From Solimonas terrae (GTDB taxonomy: Bacteria > Pseudomonadota > Gammaproteobacteria > Nevskiales > Nevskiaceae): DNA of 64,000 nucleotides. This document shows positions 28,588-38,041 of this stretch, piece by piece. The translations under genes were made by a program, and so were the position numbers. The stretch covers positions 248,001 to 312,000 of the forward strand of contig NZ_JAAMOW010000005.1 in NCBI RefSeq assembly GCF_011067135.1. Direction: 5' to 3'. Every line of letters begins with the position of its first letter. The stretch's first letter is position 1. Under the pieces are notes generated by a model that did not search any database, was not told the origin of the DNA, and saw only the letters and a program-made list of their open reading frames with translations.

Positions 28588-29490
28588 ATGCGTATTCGCA
28601 AAGCGGTCTTCCCGGTTGCCGGTCTCGGCACGCGCTTTTTGCCGGCCACCAAGGCGAGCGCCAAGGAAATGCTGCCGGTCGTCGACAAGCCCCTGATCCA
28701 GTACGCCGTGCAGGAGGCGATCAGCGCCGGCGCCCAGGAACTGATCTTCATTACCGGCCGGTCGAAGAATTCCATCATGGATCACTTCGACAAGGCCTAT
28801 GAGCTGGAAGCCGAGCTCGCCGCGCGCGGCAAGAGCAAGCTGCTCGAAACCGTGCAGGACATCGTGCCGCCGGGCGTCACCTGCATCTTCATCCGCCAGG
28901 CCGAAGCGCTCGGCCTCGGGCATGCCGTGCTGCAGGCCTGGCCGGCGGTCGGCGACGAGGATTTCTACGTGATCCTCGCCGACGACCTCATCGACGGCCG
29001 CCTGCAGCCCTGCCTCTCCCAGATGCATCGCGTCTACCAGCAGTACGGTACCAGCGTGCTCGCCACGCAGCGCGTGCCGCAGGAAGAAACCGGCAGCTAC
29101 GGCATCGTCGATGCACAGCCGATCGGTCCGGGCCTGTCGGAAATCAAGAAGATGGTCGAAAAGCCGAAGCCGGAGAATGCGCCGAGCAATCTCGCGGTGG
29201 TCGGCCGCTACATTCTGACGCCGCGCATCTTCAAGCTGCTGGAGCGCACGCAGCGCGGTGCCGGCGGTGAAATCCAGCTGACCGACGCAATCAGCCTGAT
29301 GCTCAACGAGCAGACCGTGCTGGCCTACGAATTCGAAGGCGTGCGCCACGACTGCGGTTCGAAGCTCGGCTATCTGCGCGCGAACGTCGAGTTCGGTCTC
29401 AAACATCCGGAACTCGCGGACGACTTCCGCGCGTATCTGCACGAGATGACGGCCGGCTGGCACGATCAGGACAAGAAACGCAAAGCCTAA
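28588..29490 (+). CDS. galU: UTP-glucose-1-phosphate uridylyltransferase
   Basis: A 300-residue nucleotidyltransferase with VFPVAGLGTRFLPATKASAKEMLPVVDKP, the standard GalU N-terminus, and the VEKPKPE motif. It makes UDP-glucose for LPS and polysaccharides and thus feeds the glycan genes 20 kb upstream. AAAGGAG seven bases before the ATG is the strongest ribosome site in this part of the window. A TAAAAT hexamer overlaps the preceding stop codon but lacks a properly spaced -35. Confidence 0.96.
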   Translation: MRIRKAVFPVAGLGTRFLPATKASAKEMLPVVDKPLIQYAVQEAISAGAQELIFITGRSKNSIMDHFDKAYELEAELAARGKSKLLETVQDIVPPGVTCIFIRQAEALGLGHAVLQAWPAVGDEDFYVILADDLIDGRLQPCLSQMHRVYQQYGTSVLATQRVPQEETGSYGIVDAQPIGPGLSEIKKMVEKPKPENAPSNLAVVGRYILTPRIFKLLERTQRGAGGEIQLTDAISLMLNEQTVLAYEFEGVRHDCGSKLGYLRANVEFGLKHPELADDFRAYLHEMTAGWHDQDKKRKA

Positions 29491-29564
29491 ACCCGCCCGC
29501 CATCAACGACGCTGGGGACGCCGGGATCGCAGGTACAACACGGAAAGAGTGCAGCACGACAGAC

Positions 29565-32417
29565 ATGGCGACCAGCAAGTATCAGAGCTTCATCGAATCG
29601 TCTTCGATCAACGGTGCCAATGCGCCGTACATCGAGGCGTACTACGAGCAGTTTCTCGAAGACCCGGAATCCGTTGATCCGAGCTGGCGAGCCTATTTCC
29701 GCCTGATCCAGGATCAGAGTGCGCCGCGCGAAACGCCGCACAGCGAAGTGATCGCGCGTTTCGAGCGGCTCGCGCGCGAGCCGCGCCGGGTCGTTGCCGC
29801 CGAAGCCGGTTTCGATGCCAAGGCGGCCGAGAAGCAGGCCGGCGTGCTGCGCCTGATCAACTACTACCGCATGCGCGGCCACCAGGCCGCCAAGCTTGAT
29901 CCGCTCGGACTCGCGCCGATCGAAAATCTCGACGATCTCGATCCGGCACATCACGGCCTCGGGCCGGAAGATTTCGAAACGGTATTCAACACCGGTACGC
30001 TGGCAGCCGGCGCCGACCGACTGCCGCTGCGCGAGATCATCCGCATCCTCAAGAGCGTGTACACCGACACCATCGGCGCCGAGTACATGTACCTGACCGA
30101 GACCCGCGAGAAGCGCTGGGTCCAGCAGCGCCTCGAATCGGTCGTGTTCCAGCCCAAGCTGACGGTCGAGCGCAAGCACGCCGTGCTGACCCAGCTGGTC
30201 GCCGCCGAAGGGCTCGAGCGTTATCTGCACAACAAGTACGTTGGCCAGAAGCGCTTCTCGCTGGAAGGCGGTGATTCGCTGATTCCGGCGATGGACGAGA
30301 TCCTGCGCGGCTGTGCGGCGCGCGATGTCGACGAGATCGTCGTCGGCATGGCGCATCGTGGCCGTCTCAACGTGCTCGTCAACGTGCTCGGCAAGTCGCC
30401 GAAGGAGCTGTTCGCCGAGTTCGAGGGCAAGTACAGCGTCGATGCGCTGTCGCGGCACGGCGACGTCAAATACCACCTCGGCTTCTCGACCGACGTCGAA
30501 GTCGACGGCAAGCGCCTGCATCTGGTGCTCGCGTTCAATCCTTCGCATCTGGAAATCGTCAACCCGGTCGTCGAGGGCTCGGTCAAGGCGCGTCAGGTTC
30601 GTCGCGAGGATGAAGCCGGGCAGAAGATCGTGCCGATCCTGATCCACGGCGACGCCGCGTTCGCCGGCCAGGGCGTGGTGATGGAGACGCTGCAGCTCTC
30701 GCACTCGAAGGGTTATGCGACCGGCGGCACGCTGCACATCATCGTCAACAACCAGATCGGCTTCACGACGCCGAATCCGATCGAGATCGAAACCGGCAAG
30801 GAAGCGCGGACCTCGCGCTACTGCACCGACCTCGCGAAGATGCTCGAAGCGCCGGTGTTTCATGTCAACGGCGACGATCCGGAAGCGGTGACCTTCGTCA
30901 CGCGCCTGGCGATGGATTTCCGCAACGAATTCCACAAGGACGTGATCGTCGACATCTGCTGCTATCGCCGCCACGGCCACAACGAGGCCGACGAGCCGAG
31001 CGTGACCAGCCCGGTGATGTACGACGTCATCAAGAAGCAGCCGACGACGCTGACGCTGTACGCCAAGAAGCTCGAAGAGGAAGGTACCCTGGCCAGGGGC
31101 GCCGCCGACACGCTGGTCAAGGAATACCGCGACGGTCTCGACAAGGGCGAGAACACCGCGCGCATCACGCTCGGTCTGGTCGGCAACAAGCACACGGTCA
31201 ACTGGTCAAAGTACCGTGACGGAAGCTGGGACACGCCGGTCGACACGACGGTGTCGGCAGGCGCACTGAAGACGATCAGCGAACAGCTGCTGCAGCTGCC
31301 GGACGGCTTCACGCTGCATCCGCGCGTGCAGAAGATCTGGGAAGACCGCGCGAAGATGGGCGCCGGCGAGCTGCCGATGGACTGGGGTTTTGCCGAGACC
31401 ATGGCCTACGGCTCACTGGCCAAGGAAGGTTTCCATGTGCGCCTGTCCGGCCAGGACGCGCGTCGCGGTACCTTTTTCCATCGTCATGCGACGATTCATG
31501 ATTACAAGAACGGCGCGCGCTACACGCCGTTGCGTCATCTGGTGAAGGACAAGTACGGCTTCGTCGTCAACGATACGCTGCTGTCCGAGGAAGGTGTCCT
31601 CGGCTTCGAGTACGGCTATTCGACGACCGATCCGGATTCGCTGGTGATCTGGGAGGCGCAGTTCGGTGACTTCGCCAACGGCGCGCAGGTGCTGTTCGAC
31701 CAGTTCATCGCCGCCGGTCAGGCCAAATGGGGTCGGCTCTGCGGTCTGACGGTGTTTCTGCCGCACGGCTACGAAGGGCAGGGGCCGGAGCATTCGTCGG
31801 CGCGCATCGAGCGTTTCCTGCAACTGTGCGCCGAGAACAACCAGCAGGTCTGCGTGCCGTCGACGCCGGCGCAGATGTTCCACATGCTGCGTCGCCAGAT
31901 GAAGCGCTCGACGCGTCTGCCGCTGATCGTGATGACGCCGAAGTCGCTGCTGCGGCATCCGCTGTCGGTGTCGTCGCTCAAGGATCTCACCAAGGGCGGC
32001 TTCCAGCCGGTGATTCCGGAAGTCGAAAAGCTGGACGCAAAGAAAGTCACGCGCATCGTGTTCTGCTCCGGCAAGGTCTACTTCGATCTCGTCCAGGCAC
32101 GGCAGAAGGACAAACTCGAAAACGTGGCGCTGGTGCGCATCGAGCAGCTGTATCCGTTCCCGCGTGAAGGCTACGAAGCGGAGCTGGCCAGGTATCCGAA
32201 TGCCAAGGAAGTGCTCTGGTGTCAGGAGGAGCCGGAGAACCAGGGCGCCTGGTACCAGATCAAGCATCGCCTCGCCGTCTACCTGCAGCCGCAGCACGTG
32301 ATGATGTATTCGACGCGCAAGGGCGCGCCGACCACGGCGGTCGGCTATCTCAAGGTGCACCAGAAGGAACAGGCCGACGTTGTGCAGGAAGCGCTGACCG
32401 GCGGCAAGCGCATGTAG
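29565..32417 (+). CDS. sucA: 2-oxoglutarate dehydrogenase E1 component
   Basis: A 950-residue thiamin-diphosphate enzyme that decarboxylates 2-oxoglutarate in the TCA cycle and transfers succinyl to SucB. Features include the N-terminal NAPYIEAYYEQFLEDPESVDPSWRAYF segment (in two parts), AHRGRLNVLVNVLGK, the GDAAFAGQGVV diphosphate-binding stretch and HGYEGQGPEHSSARIERFLQ. Length matches the family. sucB follows after 72 bp. Confidence 0.97.
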   Translation: MATSKYQSFIESSSINGANAPYIEAYYEQFLEDPESVDPSWRAYFRLIQDQSAPRETPHSEVIARFERLAREPRRVVAAEAGFDAKAAEKQAGVLRLINYYRMRGHQAAKLDPLGLAPIENLDDLDPAHHGLGPEDFETVFNTGTLAAGADRLPLREIIRILKSVYTDTIGAEYMYLTETREKRWVQQRLESVVFQPKLTVERKHAVLTQLVAAEGLERYLHNKYVGQKRFSLEGGDSLIPAMDEILRGCAARDVDEIVVGMAHRGRLNVLVNVLGKSPKELFAEFEGKYSVDALSRHGDVKYHLGFSTDVEVDGKRLHLVLAFNPSHLEIVNPVVEGSVKARQVRREDEAGQKIVPILIHGDAAFAGQGVVMETLQLSHSKGYATGGTLHIIVNNQIGFTTPNPIEIETGKEARTSRYCTDLAKMLEAPVFHVNGDDPEAVTFVTRLAMDFRNEFHKDVIVDICCYRRHGHNEADEPSVTSPVMYDVIKKQPTTLTLYAKKLEEEGTLARGAADTLVKEYRDGLDKGENTARITLGLVGNKHTVNWSKYRDGSWDTPVDTTVSAGALKTISEQLLQLPDGFTLHPRVQKIWEDRAKMGAGELPMDWGFAETMAYGSLAKEGFHVRLSGQDARRGTFFHRHATIHDYKNGARYTPLRHLVKDKYGFVVNDTLLSEEGVLGFEYGYSTTDPDSLVIWEAQFGDFANGAQVLFDQFIAAGQAKWGRLCGLTVFLPHGYEGQGPEHSSARIERFLQLCAENNQQVCVPSTPAQMFHMLRRQMKRSTRLPLIVMTPKSLLRHPLSVSSLKDLTKGGFQPVIPEVEKLDAKKVTRIVFCSGKVYFDLVQARQKDKLENVALVRIEQLYPFPREGYEAELARYPNAKEVLWCQEEPENQGAWYQIKHRLAVYLQPQHVMMYSTRKGAPTTAVGYLKVHQKEQADVVQEALTGGKRM

Positions 32418-32489
32418 CGTCGGGACTGCGCAGCGGCCCCGTTTCAATCGACAGCAAGAAAAACGAGACAAGAAAAGGAATCCCCGAAG

Positions 32490-33704
32490 ATGGCCATCGA
32501 AATCAAAGTCCCCAACCTGCCGGAGTCGGTGTCGTCGGCGACCGTTGCCACCTGGCACGTCAAGGCTGGCGACGCGGTGTCTCGCGAGCAGAATCTGATG
32601 GACCTCGAGACCGACAAGGTCATGCTCGAAGTGCCGGCCACCGCCGATGGCGTGCTCAAGGAAATCCGCGTCCAGGCCGGTGCCACCGTGCAGGCCGGTG
32701 ACATTCTCGGCATCCTCGAAGAAGGCGCCGCGCCGAAGGCGGCGAGCAAGAGCGAAGCGGCCACCAACGAAGCCGTGAAGCCGGCGACGGCGAGTGCGAG
32801 CCCGGTGATGTCGTCGGAAGACGGCCAGAGCCCGGCCGTGCGCAAGCTGCTCTCGGAGCTCGGCCTGTCGGCCAGCCAGATCAGCGGCAGCGGCAAGGGG
32901 GGGCGACTCACGGTCGAGGACGTAAAGGCCTTTGCCGACAAGCCGAAGGCTGCCGCACCGAAAGCGGCTGCGCCGGCACCGGCCGCGCCGCGGGCGCTGG
33001 GTGCCCGCGAAGAGCAGCGCGTGCCGATGACGCGCATTCGCGCGCGCATCGCCGAGCGTCTGCTCGAGGCCAAGAACACCACGGCGATGCTGACGACCTT
33101 CAACGAGGTCGATCTCAAGGCGGTGATGGAACTGCGCGCCAAGTACAAGACCGAGTTCGAGAAGGCGCACGGCGTCAAGCTCGGCTTCATGAGCTTCTTC
33201 GTGCGGGCAGCGGTCGAGGCGCTGAAGAAGTTCCCGGCCGTCAATGCGTCGATCGACGGCAACGACATCATCTATCACGGCTACTACGACATCGGCATCG
33301 CCGTGTCGTCCGAGCGCGGTCTGGTCGTGCCGATCCTGCGCGATGCCGACCAGCAGTCGCTGGCCGGCATCGAGAAGGCGATCGTCGACTTCGGTACGCG
33401 TGCCAAGGCCAACAAGCTGACGATGGAAGATCTCACCGGCGGCACGTTCTCGATCACCAATGGCGGCATCTTCGGCTCGATGATGTCGACGCCGATCCTC
33501 AATCCGCCGCAGTCGGCGATTCTCGGCATGCACGGCATCACCGAGCGTCCGGTCGTCGTCGACGGCCAGATCGTGATCCGGCCGATGATGTATCTGGCGA
33601 TGTCCTACGATCACCGCATCATCGACGGCCGCGAAGCGGTGCTGGCGCTGCGCACGATCAAGGAATGCCTGGAAGATCCGGCCAAGCTGCTGCTGCAGCT
33701 GTGA
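32490..33704 (+). CDS. sucB: Dihydrolipoyllysine succinyltransferase (2-oxoglutarate dehydrogenase E2)
   Basis: A 404-residue E2 with one N-terminal lipoyl domain (lipoyl lysine K43 in [11 protein letters not shown]), an Ala/Pro/Lys-rich linker, a peripheral-subunit-binding domain ([18 protein letters not shown]) and a C-terminal catalytic domain with the [10 protein letters not shown] active-site motif. Start follows AAGGAA. No lpd (E3) gene follows: a strong terminator lies 76 bp after the stop, so E3 must be encoded elsewhere. Confidence 0.97.
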   Translation: MAIEIKVPNLPESVSSATVATWHVKAGDAVSREQNLMDLETDKVMLEVPATADGVLKEIRVQAGATVQAGDILGILEEGAAPKAASKSEAATNEAVKPATASASPVMSSEDGQSPAVRKLLSELGLSASQISGSGKGGRLTVEDVKAFADKPKAAAPKAAAPAPAAPRALGAREEQRVPMTRIRARIAERLLEAKNTTAMLTTFNEVDLKAVMELRAKYKTEFEKAHGVKLGFMSFFVRAAVEALKKFPAVNASIDGNDIIYHGYYDIGIAVSSERGLVVPILRDADQQSLAGIEKAIVDFGTRAKANKLTMEDLTGGTFSITNGGIFGSMMSTPILNPPQSAILGMHGITERPVVVDGQIVIRPMMYLAMSYDHRIIDGREAVLALRTIKECLEDPAKLLLQL

Positions 33705-33779
33705 TGCGGGGCGGCTGCGTTCCGGATCACCGCCGCGGTCGGTACTCGCGGCGCTTTTCGCAAGGCTTGCCGTAACGCC

Positions 33780-33810
33780 ATCGGGCCCGCTCTGCGGGCC
33801 CGATTCGTTT
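33780..33810 (+). terminator. Rho-independent terminator after sucB
   Basis: An 11-bp perfect stem (33780-33790 with 33794-33804, 3-nt loop TCT) is followed by a modest T-rich tract (TCGTTTCTG). It closes the sucAB transcription unit. Confidence 0.75.
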
Positions 33811-33875
33811 CTGTCGCAGCCGGCTGACGCCGCGGCCCATACGCGAGATGCCGACGCTCCGGCATACTCGGCCGC

Positions 33876-34904
33876 ATGCCGCGGACGCCCTTGCACGAAG
33901 ATCCGATTCCGTTCATCACCTTGCCGAACTGGGTGAAGGCAGCGGCGCTGTGCGGCTTCAACATCCAGCCGATCTTCGATGAACTCGGCATCGAAACCGA
34001 CCTGATCCACCTCGAAGAGGCGACGATCCAGCGACCGCTGCTCGAGCAGGTGATGGTGGCCTGCGTCGAACGCTCGCCGGGGCCGCATTTTCCGTTCGTG
34101 CTCGGCGAAACCTTCGCGTTCGACTATCTGCCGGATATCGGCACCTTCCTGGCGACGAGTCCGACCTTGCGCGATGCCGCGCGCGTATTCGAATGGGTGC
34201 GAACGTTGATCAACCCGCTGATCGACGTGCATCTCGAAGAGAATGGCGCGCAGGCGCGACTGACGCTGCACGGCACCGGTTCGGCGAGCGGTGGTGAGGT
34301 CGATATCTACTTCATCGAATCGATCTTCGCGGCGATCGTGAAGTTCGGGCGCATGCTGAGCGGCGACATCGAGCGCTTCAGCCGCCTGCTGTTCCGCTAT
34401 CCGGCGCCGCCGCACGCGGCGCGCTACGAAAGCTATTTCCGGATTCCGGCCGCGTTCCGCCAGCCGGTCAACGCCGTCGAGCTGCCGAGTGCACAGCTCG
34501 ACGCCCCTTTGGGTGGTGACTTTCCGGCGCTGCATCTTCAGGCCGTACAGCGCGTCGAGCAGCGCCTTGCCCGCCTGTCACGCAAGAGCGGCCTGATCGC
34601 CGCGGTCGAAAGCCAGTTCGAACGGGAGCCGCTGCTGCTCGGGCTCGGCATCGCGCAAATGGCCAAGCGCCTCGGCCTGCACGCGCGCACCCTGCAGCGG
34701 CGCCTGCGCGACGAAGGCGAGGCCTATGCCGAGCTGCAGGCGCGCGTCCGTTATCGTCTGGCACTGCGCGACCTCGACAATCGCCAGCTGGATCTGGAAA
34801 CGATCAGCGAACGCCTCGGATTTTCCGATCGTCGCAGCTTCACGCGCGCGTTCGCGCGCTGGTCCGGTGTCAGCCCGAGCCAGTATCGCAGCGGCCGGGG
34901 ATAG
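33876..34904 (+). CDS. AraC-family transcriptional regulator (OruR/ArgR-like architecture)
   Basis: A 342-residue regulator with an N-terminal Arabinose_bd-type domain (PIPFITLPNWVKAAALCGF at the start) and a C-terminal AraC double helix-turn-helix: MAKRLGLHARTLQRRLRDEGEAY and ISERLGFSDRRSFTRAFARWSGVSPSQYR. Regulators of this shape often control amino-acid, sterol or lipid catabolism. No adjacent catabolic operon is visible, so its target is unknown. A CATACT -10-like hexamer lies 8 bp upstream of the ATG. Confidence 0.9.
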   Translation: MPRTPLHEDPIPFITLPNWVKAAALCGFNIQPIFDELGIETDLIHLEEATIQRPLLEQVMVACVERSPGPHFPFVLGETFAFDYLPDIGTFLATSPTLRDAARVFEWVRTLINPLIDVHLEENGAQARLTLHGTGSASGGEVDIYFIESIFAAIVKFGRMLSGDIERFSRLLFRYPAPPHAARYESYFRIPAAFRQPVNAVELPSAQLDAPLGGDFPALHLQAVQRVEQRLARLSRKSGLIAAVESQFEREPLLLGLGIAQMAKRLGLHARTLQRRLRDEGEAYAELQARVRYRLALRDLDNRQLDLETISERLGFSDRRSFTRAFARWSGVSPSQYRSGRG

Positions 34905-34927
34905 TGCGGCGCGGCGACACGATGGTT

Positions 34928-35605
34928 TCAGGTGTCGGTTGCGTCCGGTGTCAGCTGGATCTTTTCCGGCTCGCCGAGAAACTTCGGTTCGGTATTGAGC
35001 AGGAAGATATCGAGGATCGCCTTGACGCGCGCGAGGATTTCGCGCGGCGGATTGCGTGATCCGTAGCCGCCGTCGGCCGTGGCCCTGGCGATGTAGACGA
35101 CGACCTTGAGGCCGAGCTTGCGGCCGAGGAACACGGCGCGGTAGCTGTGATAGCGCTGCGTGATGACGGTGAACTGCCGGAGACCGAACACCGCCTGCGC
35201 GCGGACGATAGAGTCGAGCGTGCGAAAGCCCGCGAAATCCATGGTGATCGCACTGTCCGGCACGTTGAGTTTGACGAGTTCGCGACGCATCGCCCGCGGC
35301 TCGTTGTAGGTTTCATCCGGGTTCGCGCCACTGACGATGATGTGCTTGATCTTGCCGTTCTGGTACAGCTCCGCGGCCGCTTCGATGCGGCCGCGGAATT
35401 CCGGACTGGGTTTGCCGTTTTCCAGATACTTGCTGGTGCCGAGCACGACGCCGACGTCGTTGTCCGGCATCAGCGCCCAATCCTTGTAGATGTACGCGTC
35501 GGTGCTGTTGATGACCCAGCGATTGCCGAGCAGGATGATCAGCGCAAGCGCGAAGAATCCGGTGATCAGCCAGCGCTGCAGGAAACGACGCGTCCAGGGC
35601 TTCAA
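34928..35605 (-). CDS. DUF218/SanA-YdcF-like membrane protein
   Basis: A 225-residue protein with one N-terminal membrane helix (LITGFFALALIILLG) and a DUF218 domain: VGVVLGTSKYLENGKPSPEF, IIVSGANPDE, TMDFAGFRTLDSIVRAQ and TQRYHSYRAV. SanA/ElyC relatives influence envelope barrier function and peptidoglycan precursor metabolism. It starts with TTG in TTGA overlap with the MAPEG stop, with a GGAG ribosome site upstream; no ATG is available near that point. Confidence 0.82.
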   Translation of the reverse strand: MKPWTRRFLQRWLITGFFALALIILLGNRWVINSTDAYIYKDWALMPDNDVGVVLGTSKYLENGKPSPEFRGRIEAAAELYQNGKIKHIIVSGANPDETYNEPRAMRRELVKLNVPDSAITMDFAGFRTLDSIVRAQAVFGLRQFTVITQRYHSYRAVFLGRKLGLKVVVYIARATADGGYGSRNPPREILARVKAILDIFLLNTEPKFLGEPEKIQLTPDATDT

Positions 35606-36003
35606 GCGAGCAGGCTCCAGAGCATGTAGATGAACAGGCCGAGCTGCACGAAGTAGAAAGTCGCGCGGCCGAGCACCAGCAGCGGACTGACACCGATCAG
35701 GTGGATCAGGCTTTGCGCGATGCGGGTGTACAGCACCCAGCAGGCGGTCGCCTCCACGGCCGCGGTCTTGCCGAGGGCCGCGGCCGCCAGCACGATCACC
35801 GCGAAAATCGGCAGGTTCTCGAGCGCATTGAGGTGTGCATGCTCGGCGCGCCGGACCAGGCCCGGTACCGGGATCGCCGTGTCGCGTCCCCAGCTGTTGG
35901 CGGGCTTGCCGCGCAGGATTTCGATGCCGCGCCACAACACGATGAACATCACCAGCGCCAGCGTCCAGGCGGTGAAACCGATCAAGGCCGTCATTGCATT
36001 CAT
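35602..36003 (-). CDS. MAPEG-family membrane protein
   Basis: A 133-residue, four-helix membrane protein. RRAEHAHLNALENLPIFAVIV holds the family's conserved RAxxNxxE-like motif that binds glutathione in eukaryotic members; bacterial substrates are mostly unknown. AAAGGGGGAG lies at good spacing before the ATG. Translationally coupled to the DUF218 gene, it suggests a shared envelope or redox-related role, which is inference. Confidence 0.85.
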   Translation of the reverse strand: MNAMTALIGFTAWTLALVMFIVLWRGIEILRGKPANSWGRDTAIPVPGLVRRAEHAHLNALENLPIFAVIVLAAAALGKTAAVEATACWVLYTRIAQSLIHLIGVSPLLVLGRATFYFVQLGLFIYMLWSLLA

Positions 36004-36091
36004 GTCGCGCTCCCCCTTTGTTGTAGGAGTCCGATTCTAGCCTCTGCGGCAATCGCGCCGCATCGGGGCGCCCGGCGTCGCGATGGCGGGT

Positions 36092-37270
36092 TCAATGCGT
36101 CAGCCGCTTCATCGCCTGTTCGAGACCGGACAGCGTCATCGGAAACATGCGTCCGACACCCAGCAACTCATTGGTGACCTGGATCGACGGCGTGTAGTCC
36201 CAGCGGTCCTCGGCTTCCGGATTGAGCCAGACCAGATGCGGGAACTGCGCCTGCAGGCGTTTGAACCAGACCGCGCCGGCCTCCTCGTTCCAGTGCTCGA
36301 CGCTGCCGCCGGCGTGGACGATCTCGTAGGGACTCATCGTCGCATCGCCGACGAACAACACCTTGTAGTCGGCCGTGTACTTGTGCAGCACATCGAACAC
36401 CGGGATGCGCTCGCCGTGACGACGCGCATTGTCTTTCCACACGGTTTCGTAGATGAAGTTGTGGAAGTAGAAGTACTCGAGGTGCTTGAACTCGGTCTTG
36501 GCGGCGCTGAACAGCTCCTCGCAGACCTTCACGTAGGGGTCCATCGAGCCGCCGACATCGAGGAACAGCAGGACTTTCACCGCATTGCGACGTTCCGGCA
36601 CCATCTTCAGATCGAGATATCCGGCGTTGCGCGCGGTCGAGCTGATGGTGTCGTCGATGTCGAGCACGTCGGGCGCGCCTTCGCGTGCGAAGCGGCGCAG
36701 GCGGCGCAGGGCGATCTTGATGTTGCGGGTGCCGAGTTCGATGGTGTCGTCGAGATTGCGGAACTCGCGTTTCTCCCAGACTTTCACCGCCTTCTTCTGG
36801 CCGCCCGGTCCGCCGATGCGCACGCCTTCCGGGTTGTAGCCGCCGTGGCCGAACGGACTGGTGCCGCCGGTGCCGACCCATTTACTGCCGCCTTCGTGGC
36901 GTTCCTTCTGTTCTTCCAGCCTTTGCTTGAGCGTTTCCATCAGCTTGTCGAGGCCGCCGAGTGCCTGGATTTTTTCCATTTCCTCTGGGCTCAGGTGCTT
37001 CTGTGCCTGCAGGCGCAGCCAGTCTTCGGGGATCGAGCCGAACAGCTCGCCGGTGATCGCCTCGACACCCTTGAAGTAGGCGGCAAAGGCGCGATCGAAG
37101 CGGTCGTATTGCGACTCGTCCTTGACCATCGCCGCGCGTGACAGATGGTAGAAGTCGTCGAGCGAGAAGATTGCGACGTGCTTCGACAGCGCTTCGAGCA
37201 GCATCAGGAATTCGCTGAGGCTGGCTTTCACGCCGGCGGCGCGGACAGTGAAGAAGAAGGTGAAGAGCAC
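36092..37270 (-). CDS. VWA (CoxE-like) domain protein
   Basis: A 392-residue protein. The C-terminal von Willebrand A domain has the MIDAS start FLDVGGSMDPY, where D, S and S bind the metal, and later KVLFVGDATMSPYE. The middle section contains the Gly-rich stretch KWVGTGGTSPFGHGGYNPEG. CoxE-like proteins usually work with a MoxR AAA+ ATPase to mature metalloenzymes; no MoxR gene is next to it. Best start is GTG at 37270, since the reading frame further upstream is not protein-like and would overlap the divergent glycosylase gene. Confidence 0.85.
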   Translation of the reverse strand: MLFTFFFTVRAAGVKASLSEFLMLLEALSKHVAIFSLDDFYHLSRAAMVKDESQYDRFDRAFAAYFKGVEAITGELFGSIPEDWLRLQAQKHLSPEEMEKIQALGGLDKLMETLKQRLEEQKERHEGGSKWVGTGGTSPFGHGGYNPEGVRIGGPGGQKKAVKVWEKREFRNLDDTIELGTRNIKIALRRLRRFAREGAPDVLDIDDTISSTARNAGYLDLKMVPERRNAVKVLLFLDVGGSMDPYVKVCEELFSAAKTEFKHLEYFYFHNFIYETVWKDNARRHGERIPVFDVLHKYTADYKVLFVGDATMSPYEIVHAGGSVEHWNEEAGAVWFKRLQAQFPHLVWLNPEAEDRWDYTPSIQVTNELLGVGRMFPMTLSGLEQAMKRLTH

Positions 37271-37378
37271 GGCGTCTCGGGTCCGGCTGGATTTATGGCA
37301 TTGTAACGCCGTACCACGCGCATCCCGCGCAGGCCCGGCGCGCTGCCGGCCCCGACATCCAGGACAGGCCCGCCCGCC

Positions 37379-38017
37379 ATGCCGCGCATACAGGAACAGG
37401 TCCGCGATGCCGAACGGCATCTTGCCGCCGTCGACCCGGTCATGGCCGGCGTGATCGCCGAGCACGGACCCTGCGGTCTCGCCGGTACGCGGCGCGATCC
37501 ATTCCATACCCTGTGCTCGTCGATCATCAGCCAGCAGCTCTCGAGTCGCGCCGCCGACACCATCCAGACGCGCGTGATGGCAGCGCTCGGCGCGCTCAAG
37601 CGGCTCGAGCCGGCACAGCTCGCACAGGCGACGCATGAGCAGTTGCGCAGCTGTGGCCTGTCGAACGCCAAGGCGAAATGGCTCAAGCACCTCGGCGATG
37701 CCGCTGCCGGCGGCACGCTCGATTTCGTCGCGCTGAAGAAGCTCGACGACGAGACGGCGATCGAAGTGCTTGACGCCTTGCCCGGCATCGGCCGCTGGAC
37801 CGCGGAAATGTTCCTGATGTTCGCCCTGCTGCGGCTCGACCTGTTCGCGATGGACGACGTCGGCCTGCGCCGCGGCGTCAACATGCTCTACAACAAGGGC
37901 AAGCCGCTGTCGGACGCGCGCACGCTGAAGATCACCCGGAAGTGGGCGCCCTACCGCACGGTCGCCAGCTGGTATCTGTGGCGGGTCGCCGATCCGGTCA
38001 ACGAAATCTGGGTCTGA
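37379..38017 (+). CDS. DNA-3-methyladenine glycosylase II (AlkA-like, HhH-GPD)
   Basis: A 212-residue base-excision repair enzyme. The helix-hairpin-helix is VLDALPGIGRWTAEMFLM and the catalytic Asp follows in LFAMDDVGLRRGV. The N-terminal SSIISQQLSSRAADTI is the standard HhH-GPD helix. It excises alkylated purines from DNA. It lacks the N-terminal TBP-like domain of E. coli AlkA and so resembles the short yeast Mag1/bacterial forms. Divergent from the VWA gene. Confidence 0.92.
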   Translation: MPRIQEQVRDAERHLAAVDPVMAGVIAEHGPCGLAGTRRDPFHTLCSSIISQQLSSRAADTIQTRVMAALGALKRLEPAQLAQATHEQLRSCGLSNAKAKWLKHLGDAAAGGTLDFVALKKLDDETAIEVLDALPGIGRWTAEMFLMFALLRLDLFAMDDVGLRRGVNMLYNKGKPLSDARTLKITRKWAPYRTVASWYLWRVADPVNEIWV

Positions 38018-38041
38018 GACCGCAGATTCCGCGCGCGCGAC

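Noticed and set aside
29487-34535. Long minus-strand open frames opposite sucA, sucB and the AraC gene
   Set aside because: They mirror strongly conserved plus-strand genes codon for codon and show no domains or starts of their own.
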